A DNA stretch of 64,000 nt from SG-bin9 sp049323835 (GCA_049323835.1 JBMOOJ010000089.1:27167-91166); one strand, 5' to 3'. Shown: positions 32,788 through 40,378, counted from the first letter of the stretch. A program made the numbers and translations. The notes: generated by a model not told the origin, from the letters alone.

Positions 32788-33423
32788 TCAATCGCTGTTA
32801 CGTGGAAACGCGGAATCGACTCGATATCCTCTTGGACTCGAACTGCTCGGTACGACTACGACTCGAACACCATAGGTATCGCGAATAACGACCTGCGATC
32901 GGGCATTGCGTCCGTAAGCCTCATAGCCAGTCGGGGCAGCGAAGCTTGCATCAAGCTCCTCTTTTGGTGAAACACCCCGGATAATCCGGTCAATCTTATC
33001 GGGATTTTGTGCGATCGTCGAATTTACCAGCATGTTGGCTGCTTCCATTGACGAGAATGATCCCTGCCTGACTCCCTCAGCTATGTTGCCGCGACGTTCT
33101 GAGGAAGCAAAAGTGTCTCTCACATCACCTATGAGTGACTGCTGACTTCTTCCAACGTGCTGCTCAATAGCGTGCCCTCCAAGGGCTTGCTCTTCGAACA
33201 AGTCGATCGGCAGCCCACCATCCCGATTCTGAACCAGCAGAACTGAATCCGGGTCAACCTGAAGCTCATCACCGACTATGAAGGTAAAATCACCCGCCCC
33301 GTCGGAGGAATCGCCGGCCAGAAATGTGAAGATGCTCGCGAGGTCGAAATCCGGCAGATCTTCGAACAAACTATCCAGCCAAGCGCTGAGATCGAGCGGG
33401 AAGCACCGCGCCGATCGCAACAC
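32788..33423 (-). CDS. RNase A-like polymorphic toxin, displaced and cut off from its N-terminus
   Basis: 211 residues if read from GTG 33423. Residues ~11-52 (LSAWLDSLFEDLPDFDLASI..., DGAGDFTFIVGDE) copy the linker of the intact toxin at 35408-36382. From about residue 80 it matches the bacterial RNase A-fold toxin family seen in CDI and other polymorphic toxins: LGGHAIEQHVGRS with two His, a FSSMEAANMLVNSTIAQN helix, and a C-terminal strand pair ending SPRGYRVDSAFP. A ~122-bp deletion at 33395/33396, compared with 36127-36248, puts the shared N-terminus in another frame, so the product lacks the leader and is probably silent unless recombination restores it. Confidence 0.75.
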   Translation of the reverse strand: MLRSARCFPLDLSAWLDSLFEDLPDFDLASIFTFLAGDSSDGAGDFTFIVGDELQVDPDSVLLVQNRDGGLPIDLFEEQALGGHAIEQHVGRSQQSLIGDVRDTFASSERRGNIAEGVRQGSFSSMEAANMLVNSTIAQNPDKIDRIIRGVSPKEELDASFAAPTGYEAYGRNARSQVVIRDTYGVRVVVVPSSSSPRGYRVDSAFPRNSD

Positions 33424-33658
33424 CTGGCTTCAGGAAGCGACTTGCATCCGGCTTGATCCAGCGATGCGCGTCGGGCTTCACCCAGCGCGTGCGCTGATGG
33501 TCGCGCCAAAGCGCGTCGCGGGCGGGCATGCGCGCGGTCCTTGCGGTCATTGGGCTCAAAAGAAAACGCCGGCCACAAGGACCGGCGCCGTTGATATCAG
33601 GTGCGAACGAATGCCCCTTACCTCTCTCTCCCGCAAAGCGGGAAGAGGGAGAGGAAGA
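33258..33658 (-). repeat. Duplicate of the capsid-to-toxin segment (copy B)
   Basis: This stretch matches 35990-36516: post-capsid spacer and hairpin (33621-33655), toxin N-terminus and acidic linker, apart from the 122-bp deletion and a few small indels. Together with 33659-33919 it makes a second copy of the 3' capsid/5' toxin region, giving long homology on both sides of the intact toxin cassette. Confidence 0.85.
33396..33559 (-). pseudogene. Frameshifted N-terminal fragment of the displaced toxin
   Basis: In this frame the minus strand reads MPARDALWRDHQRTRW, KPDAHRWIKPDASRFLKPG and VAIGAVLP, almost identical to the start of the intact toxin at 36382, and then runs out of frame at the deletion junction 33395/33396. 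The missing part in the intact copy (residues ~46-86) contains the NPDQPREPAGSSEGGQWS motif. This shows the RNase A-like toxin once had the same N-terminal region as the HNH toxin. Confidence 0.8.
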
Positions 33659-33919
33659 TCAGCTCGCCGCGAACTTCATCGCCTTGATGGCGTCGAAGTC
33701 CTGGACGCCGCCGCCCACCCGCTTGGTGGTGTAGAACAGGACGTACGGCTTGGCGGAGTACGGATCGCGCAGCACGCGCACCCCGGTGCGATCCACGATC
33801 AGATAGCCGCGGCGGAAATCGCCGAACGCGATCGCGAGACTGTTCGCGGCAATATCCGGAACGTCTTCCGCCTCCACCAGCGGGAACGTCATCAGCGACG
33901 CCCGCGCGCCGGCCATCTC
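33659..33919 (-). pseudogene. Partial second copy of the capsid gene, C-terminal 86 codons
   Basis: 261 bases that match capsid 36517-36777 with no length change: ARASLMTFPLVEAEDVPDIA through VGGGVQDFDAIKAMKFAAS, only a few substitutions. No start of its own; an upstream Met at 33946 lies in unrelated sequence. The homology ends at TCTC (33916-33919) and resumes at 34844. Confidence 0.88.
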
Positions 33920-33976
33920 GCTGGCGCAACACCGCTCTCGCTCCATCGCGGGCAGATCGTCAAGTTGATGTGTGAA

Positions 33977-34366
33977 TCAACGCGAAGAATCATGATCTGG
34001 TTTGCATGCAGTCCCGTCCAAAATCCGAATCTGCATCGCGGCCTCCGCGCAATATGGTTGCCACTTCGAATCTCGGATTTCCTCGAGTTTCCGCCGCGAA
34101 TCGATATTCGAGGCGAACCACGTATCGCGCGCGGCATTATACTTAACCCGCATGTTGGGGTGATCGTAGAGCTGGCGAAGCGCAAGTCTCTGATCGCCTG
34201 GCCGGCGCTCGAGCTCGTCCACGACGTCAAAGCCTTTCTTCGCCAGCCGGTTGAACTGCGCCAATTTCCCACGGTTCTCTGCAGCGTATTGGGCAAGTCC
34301 CAATTCTGTATAGAGTTCGAGCAATTGACCGACCGTCAAATTTGCAAGCTTGATGCCCCGCTTCAT
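33977..34366 (-). CDS. Orphan DUF2019 immunity protein
   Basis: 129 residues. Matches the DUF2019 helical-repeat family: LTVGQLLELYTELGLAQYAAENR, FNRLAKKGFDVVDELERR, PGDQRLALRQLYDHPNMRVKYNAARDTW. DUF2019 proteins occur next to polymorphic toxins and are taken as immunity proteins. It is similar to the immunity protein at 35034-35411 (shared PGDQRLAL, LY-HP, NAARDTW, SRRKLEE). No toxin gene adjoins it, so it is an orphan that could protect against a toxin carried by related strains. It lies in the 924-bp insertion that splits the second capsid copy. Confidence 0.8.
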   Translation of the reverse strand: MKRGIKLANLTVGQLLELYTELGLAQYAAENRGKLAQFNRLAKKGFDVVDELERRPGDQRLALRQLYDHPNMRVKYNAARDTWFASNIDSRRKLEEIRDSKWQPYCAEAAMQIRILDGTACKPDHDSSR

Positions 34367-34454
34367 GCAACCGCCGAGCTCTGATTAATAAACGCTAGCT
34401 TGATTGCCTCACCCCAACGCTTCAATACCCAGATGTTGCCGGTCGCACCGGTGT

Positions 34455-34823
34455 CTAGTCCGGTACATATCGACCAGCGTCCATCGACATCAAAATTCCT
34501 TTTGCCTCGGCCGCTTGAGGGAACCAGCTCCCGTCAAAAAGGTCTTGAAGAACGCTCCGAGCTTGATCTGGAAATATCGCCAGGCAGGGAATCGCGGCCT
34601 TCAGGCGCACTTGAGGGTTGGGGTGATCGAAGAATCGAGAAAGGTCGCGGCGCGCGTCCCCCGGACGACGTTTCAATTCTGCCGTTATCTCTTCCATACG
34701 CCGGTAAAGCCGGCTGTATTGAGCATATTTGCTTTTTCGTTCTGCCAAATCTTGCGCGAGGGCAATCGCAAGAAACTGCTCGAGTAGCTGATCGATAGGC
34801 TGGGCCGTCAGATTTGCACTCAT
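34455..34823 (-). CDS. Second orphan DUF2019 immunity protein
   Basis: 122 residues from the ATG at 34823; the frame also runs into the adjacent capsid fragment (to 34925), which looks accidental. DUF2019 pattern: PIDQLLEQFLAIALAQDLAER, YSRLYRRMEEITAELKRR, PGDARRDLSRFFDHPNPQVRLKAA. More distant from the other two DUF2019 copies than they are from each other. No toxin adjoins it. Same direction as, and 88 bases upstream of, the other orphan. Confidence 0.78.
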   Translation of the reverse strand: MSANLTAQPIDQLLEQFLAIALAQDLAERKSKYAQYSRLYRRMEEITAELKRRPGDARRDLSRFFDHPNPQVRLKAAIPCLAIFPDQARSVLQDLFDGSWFPQAAEAKGILMSMDAGRYVPD

Positions 34824-34843
34824 TGTTGGAGAACCTTGAATCT

Positions 34844-34996
34844 TCTCCGGCGGCTGCCAGAAATACGCGCCGCCTGCGTCCTTGAACTTGCCGATCGCGG
34901 CTTGCGTCTTGCGGTTCATCACCAAGGCGGCGTTCCGCCGATAGCCGGCTTTCAGCGCGTAGATCAGATCGACAGCTTGTCGGAGGGATCGCTCGC
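34844..34996 (-). pseudogene. Partial second copy of the capsid gene, middle fragment
   Basis: Matches capsid 36774-36927 (codons ~282-332), including AFVMNRKTQAAIRKFKD-like text, with one base missing (GACAGC for GACCAGC), which shifts the frame. Its 3' end (TCTC, 34844-34847) is directly continuous, in capsid coordinates, with the C-terminal fragment at 33916-33919. The two fragments are therefore one capsid copy split by the 924 bases between them. Confidence 0.88.
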
Positions 34997-35033
34997 GCAG
35001 CGGAGAGAATGCGAAAAGACACGTTGAAGGTAT

Positions 35034-35411
35034 TCATACCTTCTTCTTTTCGTACTTACCTTCGAGGATCGAGAGATTCATTCCAGCCTCGCCCGCCTGC
35101 GGGTACCATTTCGAATCAGCCAATTCTTCTAACTTTCGGCGAGATTCGACTTGTGCGACGTCCCAAGTATCGCGAGCGGCATTTGCCCTCACTTGTATGT
35201 CTGGATGATTATAAAGCTGAAGCAGCGCGAGGCGCTGGTCTCCCGGCCTGCTCATAAGCTCCTTGATAATCTTGGAGTTGCTATCCGCTAGCCGATTGAA
35301 ACGAGCAATTTGCCCTTTCCTCTCAGCAGCGTTTTGAGCAATTCCAACCTCGGCATACAAAGCCAGAAGTTGCTCGATTGTCAGATCAGAAATTTTCTGG
35401 CTGCGCTTCAT
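35034..35411 (-). CDS. DUF2019 immunity protein of the HNH toxin
   Basis: 125 residues. SDLTIEQLLALYAEVGIAQ, FNRLADSNSKIIKELMSR and PGDQRLALLQLYNHPDIQVR are the DUF2019 signature; helical HEAT-like repeats are expected. Its ATG overlaps the toxin stop by 4 bases (ATGA), so toxin and immunity are translationally coupled. It should bind the nuclease domain and protect the producer. Confidence 0.85.
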   Translation of the reverse strand: MKRSQKISDLTIEQLLALYAEVGIAQNAAERKGQIARFNRLADSNSKIIKELMSRPGDQRLALLQLYNHPDIQVRANAARDTWDVAQVESRRKLEELADSKWYPQAGEAGMNLSILEGKYEKKKV

Positions 35412-36382
35412 TTCATGACGCCATATCGACGGAGAATTTCCAAACCGAATTCGCGCTGCTCTTCATAACTTTTATCACGAAGATAGTCTCGCGGCGAGCC
35501 GAAAGTGCCATCGGGTAAACGCACATATTTGCTATTGTAGTATCCGGTTATTTCCTGGTGCTTCGCGACAGGGATGCGAACGACATTCCCACGGCTATCA
35601 ATTTGAGCCTTTGGGATACCATCTTGGACCGCGCTTCGGCGAACAATGTGGTGATCTTCATAACCTCGTTGTGAAGGTGACCCAACAGATGCCTGCAGCT
35701 CTTCGAGAGTTTTCGGCGGATCACCGTATGATTTGATCGCGTCGGTAAGCTTGCCAATGTAATCGAACTGCTCACCGAGCCCGTCGATAACGCCAGCGGC
35801 TCCGGCTGCTTTGCCGACGTTTCGGCCAAACCATCGCCCGAGGTCCTTCATGACAGACGTGCGGTCTTCACTTTTGGCTGGTCGCTGGTCTGGGATTTTT
35901 GGAAGCGGCTCAAGATCATTGTCGTTTCCAGAGCTATTCGTATCCGAAACAAGCAGAATGGACGGCGTCGTTTCGTCACCGACCGCACTCTGAGGCTCAT
36001 CACCAACTATGAAAGTGAAATCGCCGGCACCATCCGAAGATTCGCCGATCAGGAGTGTGAGGATGCTCGCGAGGTCGAAATCCGGCAGATCTTCGAACAA
36101 ACTATCCAGCCAAGCGCTGAGATCGAAATCAGGCTCATCGAATGCGATGTCGCCACCTTCCTTGCCAGCACTGCCGTCACTCCACTGACCACCTTCGGAG
36201 CTACCGGCCGGCTCACGCGGCTGGTCCGGGTTGTACTTCGCCTCGAAAGCGGGAAGCACCGCGCCGATCGCAACACCTGGCTTCAGGAATCGCCCCGCAT
36301 CCGGCTTGATCCAGCGATGCGCATCGGGCTTCAGCCAGCGCGTGCGTTGATGGTCGCGCCAAAGCGCGTCGCGGGCGGGCAT
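35408..36382 (-). CDS. Polymorphic toxin with C-terminal HNH-type nuclease domain
   Basis: 324 residues from the ATG at 36382 (a frame to 36433 exists). N-terminal basic repeats (RDHQRTRWLKPDAHRWIKPD), then NPDQPREPAGSSEGGQWS, a linker motif seen before toxin domains in phage-linked proteins, then an acidic linker (DFDLSAWLDSLFEDLPDFDL) and a helical stretch (KDLGRWFGRNVGKAAGAAGV). The C-terminal ~85 residues carry EDHHIVRRSAV (D243-H245), RGNVVRIP (N266) and KHQEITGYY (H275), an HNH/endonuclease VII-like pattern, so a DNase or RNase toxin. No signal peptide is visible. It lies 134 bases after the capsid stop, in the same direction, so transcripts and possibly the protein follow the GTA particle. 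Delivery by the particle is inference. Confidence 0.78.
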   Translation of the reverse strand: MPARDALWRDHQRTRWLKPDAHRWIKPDAGRFLKPGVAIGAVLPAFEAKYNPDQPREPAGSSEGGQWSDGSAGKEGGDIAFDEPDFDLSAWLDSLFEDLPDFDLASILTLLIGESSDGAGDFTFIVGDEPQSAVGDETTPSILLVSDTNSSGNDNDLEPLPKIPDQRPAKSEDRTSVMKDLGRWFGRNVGKAAGAAGVIDGLGEQFDYIGKLTDAIKSYGDPPKTLEELQASVGSPSQRGYEDHHIVRRSAVQDGIPKAQIDSRGNVVRIPVAKHQEITGYYNSKYVRLPDGTFGSPRDYLRDKSYEEQREFGLEILRRYGVMK

Positions 36383-36516
36383 GCGCGCGGTCCTAGCGGT
36401 CGGAGAATGGAGAAAAGAAAACGCCGGCCACAAGGACCGGCGCCGTTGATATCAGGTGCGAACGAATGCCCCTCACCTCTCCCTCTCCCCGCAAAGCGGG
36501 AAGAGGGAGAGGAAGA
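35990..36516 (-). repeat. Capsid-to-toxin segment (copy A)
   Basis: The intact version of the segment duplicated at 33258-33658: spacer and hairpin after the capsid stop, toxin N-terminus and linker to about residue 130, where the two toxins diverge into different C-terminal domains. The breakpoint at shared GDFTFIVGDE marks where toxin tips are exchanged. Confidence 0.85.
36477..36511 (-). terminator. Hairpin immediately after the capsid stop
   Basis: CTCTCCCTCT...AGAGGGAGAG with CCCGC/GCGGG inside, five bases beyond the capsid stop; no T run. The same hairpin follows the capsid fragment at 33621-33655. Capsid messages often end in such a hairpin, which would boost capsid over downstream genes and leave the toxin at low read-through levels. 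Confidence 0.55.
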
Positions 36517-37770
36517 TCAGCTCGCCGCGAACTTCATGACCTTGATGGCGTCGAAGTCGTGGACGCCGCCGCCGACCCGCTTGGTGGTGTAGAACAGCAC
36601 ATACGGCTTGGCGGAATACGGATCGCGCAGCACGCGAACTCCTGTACGATCCACGATCAGATAGCCGCGACGGAAATCGCCGAACGCGATCGCGAGACTG
36701 TTCGCGGCAATGTCGGGAACGTCTTCGGCCTCGACCAGAGGGAAGGTCATCAGCGACGCCCGCGCCCCCGCCGTCTCCGGCGGCTGCCACAGATACGCGC
36801 CGCCCGAGTCCTTGAACTTGCGGATCGCGGCCTGCGTCTTGCGGTTCATCACGAAGGCGGCGTTCTGCCGGTAGCCGGCCTTCAGCGCGTAGATCAGATC
36901 GACCAGCTTGTCGGAGGGATCGCTCGCCGCGAACGCGCCGGCCGCACCGCTGGCGATATAGCCGAGATTGCCCCAGGTCCACGAGGCGTTGGCGACCGCC
37001 GTGTAGTTGAGGAAGCCCTTCGGCTTGTTGACTCCGTCGCCGTTGACGAAGGCCGCGCCCTCCTGCACCGCGAACGTGAGCTCGACCTCGGAGGCGATCC
37101 ACTCGTCGATGTTGACCGCGCTGTCGTCGAGCAAGGTCGCGGTCGCCGCCGGCATCGCGTAGAGCTCCATCGCCGGGAACGACAGCGCATCGAGCGTCGG
37201 CGACGCCGTCTGCGGCCGCGCGTCGGTCTCGCCGACCCACCCGGTCGCGGGGCCGGTCAGCATGAACGGCTTCTTGTAGACGTTGCCGGAAATCTCGCGC
37301 ACCGAGGCGAGCGCGCGGATCGGCGAGATGGTTGCCAGCCGCGCGCCGATCTCGCGTTCGAGCTCGACCGGCACGAGGTAGCCGCCGTCGGGATTGGAAC
37401 CGGCCGACAGCGCTTTCGTTTCGAGCGCCCGCAGCGCCGCCGTCTCGCCACCGCGCACATAGGCATCGAATGCGCTCTTGTGCTCGCGGCTGGCAAGGCT
37501 GCGCGAACGCAGACTGGTTTCGAGCGCGGGGCGTGCGCTCTTCAGCGCCGCCTCGTCGAGACGCCGCTGCTGCGTATCGAGCGCGGCATTGATGCGGTCG
37601 ACCTTTTCCTCCAGCAGCACGTCGCCGCGGCGAGCAAGCTCGGCGAGCCGCTCGTCGTTCGCCGCCTTGAAGGCTTCGAACGTTCGCATCAGTTCGTCGT
37701 GAGTCACCGGATGACCGGAAGCGATGCCGGCCTTCTGCTCAGGTGCTTGGTCATGCAGTTCGATGTCCAT
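36517..37770 (-). CDS. HK97-family major capsid protein (GTA gp5)
   Basis: 417 residues. N-terminal delta domain, a coiled coil that is removed by the protease (ELMRTFEAFKAANDERLAELARRGDVLLEEKVDRINAAL), then the HK97 fold: SDPSDKLVDLIYALKAGYRQ, VMNRKTQAAIRKFKDSGG, FPLVEAEDVPDIAANSLAIA, GDFRRGYLIVDRTGVRVLRD. Full length with no frameshift. Upstream protease and downstream connector complete the head module, but both are separated from it by cargo genes. Confidence 0.96.
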   Translation of the reverse strand: MDIELHDQAPEQKAGIASGHPVTHDELMRTFEAFKAANDERLAELARRGDVLLEEKVDRINAALDTQQRRLDEAALKSARPALETSLRSRSLASREHKSAFDAYVRGGETAALRALETKALSAGSNPDGGYLVPVELEREIGARLATISPIRALASVREISGNVYKKPFMLTGPATGWVGETDARPQTASPTLDALSFPAMELYAMPAATATLLDDSAVNIDEWIASEVELTFAVQEGAAFVNGDGVNKPKGFLNYTAVANASWTWGNLGYIASGAAGAFAASDPSDKLVDLIYALKAGYRQNAAFVMNRKTQAAIRKFKDSGGAYLWQPPETAGARASLMTFPLVEAEDVPDIAANSLAIAFGDFRRGYLIVDRTGVRVLRDPYSAKPYVLFYTTKRVGGGVHDFDAIKVMKFAAS

Positions 37771-37981
37771 GAAGATCTCCTTGTTGATGGACGCGCGTGG
37801 GCCATGCGAGGACGGCAGCGCGCCGGTTCGCCTGGGAATTCGGGTTTTGATGCCGGAAGGCGGCGTCAGCCGCGTCTTGTGCGTATCCGCGGCATCCGCG
37901 GCGGGCGCGAGCGATTGCGGTTTCCGTCAAAGGCACTAATGTGCCGCAGCGGTTTCACGCAGAACTCTGACATGGGCATCA

Positions 37982-38809
37982 ATGGCCGTTGAGAAAGACG
38001 ACACCCAGAAGCGGATCGACGCCATCGATTGGTATCATGAGTTCGAGTTTCCGGGCGGCTTCAGGGCCGGGCCGGCCACGCACGATGCCGATGCCCACCG
38101 CAGGCTCTGGCGATTCATCCAGACGAACCTCGATAGCATCGACTTCACCGGAAAGACCGTGCTCGATATCGGCTGCTGGGACGGCTACTGGAGCTTCTAT
38201 GCCGAGCGCCGCGGCGCCGCCCATGTGCTCGCGACCGACGATGCCAGCCAGAACTGGGCCGGCAGCAAGGGACTGATCCTCGCAAAGGAACTGTTGAAGT
38301 CAAAGGTCGAGACAAATCTCGGCGTCTCGATTTACGAACTCGAGAAGCTGTCGAAGCGCTTCGAAGTCATCCTGTGCCTCGGCGTTTACTACCATCTCAT
38401 CGATCCGTTCTTTGCCTTCGCCCAGATCCGGCATGTGTGTCATGAGAACACGGTGGTCGTGCTTGAGGGCGACGTCACCGACGGCCTGCGGCCGAACACC
38501 TCGCATTTCGATTTCACGGACCCCGCTTTGCCGACATTCGTGCCCGGCAAGGACAATCTCGACATGATGCTGCGCGCGGCGTACCTCGCGCCGCAATCGC
38601 AGTCGCTTCTCGATGCCATGAAGCCGTTGCACTGGCGCCGCAGGCTGCGGATCAGCCTGGATGCGATCTACGGCAAGTACGGCCGCCTGCCCCATCGCCT
38701 GACGCGGGCCGTTACGGTCTGCAAACCGTTTCGGGGCAAGAACGCGCTGCACGCCTACAAACCGCCGTTCGGCCTGCACATCTACGACGACCGCTTTTCG
38801 CCGGCGTGA
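37982..38809 (+). CDS. SAM-dependent methyltransferase (first of two paralogues)
   Basis: 275 residues from the ATG at 37982. Class I methyltransferase with SAM-binding motif I VLDIGCWDGYWSFYAERRG, an acidic strand end (VLATDDAS) and motif LGVYYHLIDPFFAFAQI. The N-terminus (TQKRIDAIDWYHEFEFPGGF) and C-terminus (YKPPFGLHIYDDRF) are shared with the paralogue at 38951, so the pair is a tandem duplication. The family resembles the CmoB/DUF1698 type; small-molecule, lipid or glycan methylation is possible. It lies on the plus strand inside the minus-strand GTA cluster, between capsid and protease, so it is cargo. Confidence 0.85.
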   Translation: MAVEKDDTQKRIDAIDWYHEFEFPGGFRAGPATHDADAHRRLWRFIQTNLDSIDFTGKTVLDIGCWDGYWSFYAERRGAAHVLATDDASQNWAGSKGLILAKELLKSKVETNLGVSIYELEKLSKRFEVILCLGVYYHLIDPFFAFAQIRHVCHENTVVVLEGDVTDGLRPNTSHFDFTDPALPTFVPGKDNLDMMLRAAYLAPQSQSLLDAMKPLHWRRRLRISLDAIYGKYGRLPHRLTRAVTVCKPFRGKNALHAYKPPFGLHIYDDRFSPA

Positions 38810-38950
38810 TGCCCAGCGAACGGCCTCGCTGCGCACCGCTACCCATTTCGACGAGGCAGATTATTGCCTATCATGCGTAACCTGATTTGAGCTTGATCGC
38901 TTTCCAACCCTTGACAGTTGTATTCATTTCTCACTCGTGGCGAGGATTTG

Positions 38951-39775
38951 ATGACGACGGACGCGAGCGATACCCAAAAGCGGATCGATGCGATTTCCTG
39001 GTATCACGAGTTCGATTTCCCGGGCGGGTTCAGCACAAAGGCAACCACGTCCGATGCCGGTTTCCACCGGAAGCTTTGGCAATTCATCGAAGCCGAACTC
39101 GACAAGATCGATTTCGCCGGCAAGACCGTGCTCGATATCGGCTGCTGGGACGGCTACTGGAGCTTCTACGCCGAGCGCCGGGGCGCGGCGCGCGTGCTTG
39201 CGACGGACGACGCCAGCCAGAACTGGGCCGGCAGCAAGGGCCTGGCGCTCGCCAAGGAGCTTCTGAACTCGCGCATCGAGACCAGGCTGGACGTTTCAAT
39301 CTACGACCTGACGCCGGTCAAGGACCGGTTCGATATCATCCTCTGCCTTGGCGTCTACTATCACCTGGTCGATCCGTTCTATGCGTTCGCCCAGGTCAGG
39401 CATCTCTGCCACCCGGATACGATTGTCGTTTTCGAGGGCGACATCACGGGCGGGTTGCGGACGAATACGTCCCATATCCACATCACCGAGGAGCACAGCT
39501 GGCCCGTATTCGTTCCCTCGTTCGAGAACCTCGATATGATGCTGCGGGCAGTCTATTTCTCGCCGCAGTCGCAAAAGCTGTTCTGGGACATGGGCAAGTG
39601 GCGGCTACGCGACCGTCTGAAGGTCTATGCCGAGGTCATCTCAGGCCGGCATGCCCGCCTGCCGACCCGCGTCAATCGGGCGGTCACCGTATGCACTCCG
39701 TTCAGCGGAGTGAACAGGATGCATTTCTACAAGCCGCCGTTCGGCCTTCACGTCTACGACGACCGTTTCCGCTAG
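38951..39775 (+). CDS. SAM-dependent methyltransferase (second paralogue)
   Basis: 274 residues from the ATG at 38951, preceded by CGAGGATTTG; an ATG at 38918 would add an unrelated leader. Same motif I (VLDIGCWDGYWSFYAERRG), VLATDDASQNWAGSKGLALA and LGVYYHLVDPFYAFAQV as the first copy, but diverged elsewhere (VSIYDLTPVKDRFDI; HITEEHSWPVFVP). Both copies are full length with conserved motifs, so both are probably functional. 141 bases separate them, with an AT-rich stretch near 38870 that may hold a promoter. Confidence 0.85.
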   Translation: MTTDASDTQKRIDAISWYHEFDFPGGFSTKATTSDAGFHRKLWQFIEAELDKIDFAGKTVLDIGCWDGYWSFYAERRGAARVLATDDASQNWAGSKGLALAKELLNSRIETRLDVSIYDLTPVKDRFDIILCLGVYYHLVDPFYAFAQVRHLCHPDTIVVFEGDITGGLRTNTSHIHITEEHSWPVFVPSFENLDMMLRAVYFSPQSQKLFWDMGKWRLRDRLKVYAEVISGRHARLPTRVNRAVTVCTPFSGVNRMHFYKPPFGLHVYDDRFR

Positions 39776-39787
39776 CTTTTCGCACTG

Positions 39788-40378
39788 TCAGCGCTCTGCG
39801 CCGAGCAGCCGCCACTCACGCTCAGCGCGCATTCGCGAACGTGAGAGCGCAGGCCTGGGGGCGACCTCGCTCCGGTGTGCTGTCGGTCCGCAAAACCGGG
39901 ATCCGCTTTTGCGGACAGCACACTGCTTCACGCTGCGAACGCGCGCGCCCGCGAGCAGCGGGAACGTGACGATGGAAATCTCCCAGAGATCGACCTGGTA
40001 GAGCTTGCGCACGCGCGTCTTCGGGTCGATCTGGCCGCGCACGGTCTTGTAGCCGATCGACAGCCCGTCGATCGCGCCGGCGTCGAGCAGCGCCAGCAGT
40101 TCGCGCGCCCGCGCCACGTCGGGAATGAGCTTGCCGCGCGCGCGCAGGCCGCGAAAATCCTCGACGAGTTCATGCCAGATGCCGACCGGCTCGGACGGAT
40201 CATGCTGGAACAGCATCGGAATGCGGCGCAGGCCGCGCGTCGTCAGCGTCTGCGTGAACGCCCCGGGCATCACCATGTCGCGCGCCTGGTCGATTTCGCC
40301 GAACAGGCTGGCGTATCCTTCCACCGTACCGTCGCCATACAGCGCGACGCGGGATGCGGATGACAACGGGGCGTGCAT
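39788..40378 (-). CDS. HK97-family prohead protease (GTA gp4) with repeat-derived tail
   Basis: 196 residues. GYASLFGEIDQARDMVMPGAF, catalytic His in MLFQHDPSEPVG and Ser in GAIDGLSIGYKT, with EISIVTFPLLAGA, define the HK97 prohead protease family, which removes the capsid delta domain. The family usually ends soon after FPLLAGARVRSVK. Here about 45 more residues (QCAVRKSGSRFCGPTAH...) are encoded by a palindromic repeat at 39875-39923 and flanking sequence, so the native stop has been lost to a repeat insertion. Whether the tail is tolerated cannot be told. Confidence 0.88.
   Translation of the reverse strand: MHAPLSSASRVALYGDGTVEGYASLFGEIDQARDMVMPGAFTQTLTTRGLRRIPMLFQHDPSEPVGIWHELVEDFRGLRARGKLIPDVARARELLALLDAGAIDGLSIGYKTVRGQIDPKTRVRKLYQVDLWEISIVTFPLLAGARVRSVKQCAVRKSGSRFCGPTAHRSEVAPRPALSRSRMRAEREWRLLGAER
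39875..39923. repeat. Palindromic repeat read through by the prohead protease
   Basis: GTGTGCTGT and CCGCAAAA on the left pair with TTTTGCGG and ACAGCACAC on the right (4-base bulge at 39884-39887, inner CGG/CCG). It resembles rhizobial intergenic repeats built around TCCGCAAAA...TTTTGCGGA and lies inside the protease frame. Confidence 0.8.

Noticed and set aside
34455..34925. Capsid-immunity fusion protein
   Set aside because: The frame joins a short capsid fragment to the DUF2019 gene, but the fragment is a decayed copy and the immunity gene has its own ATG at 34823.
36466..37992. Antisense frame (508 codons) over the capsid gene
   Set aside because: Shadow of the capsid gene with no recognisable domain.
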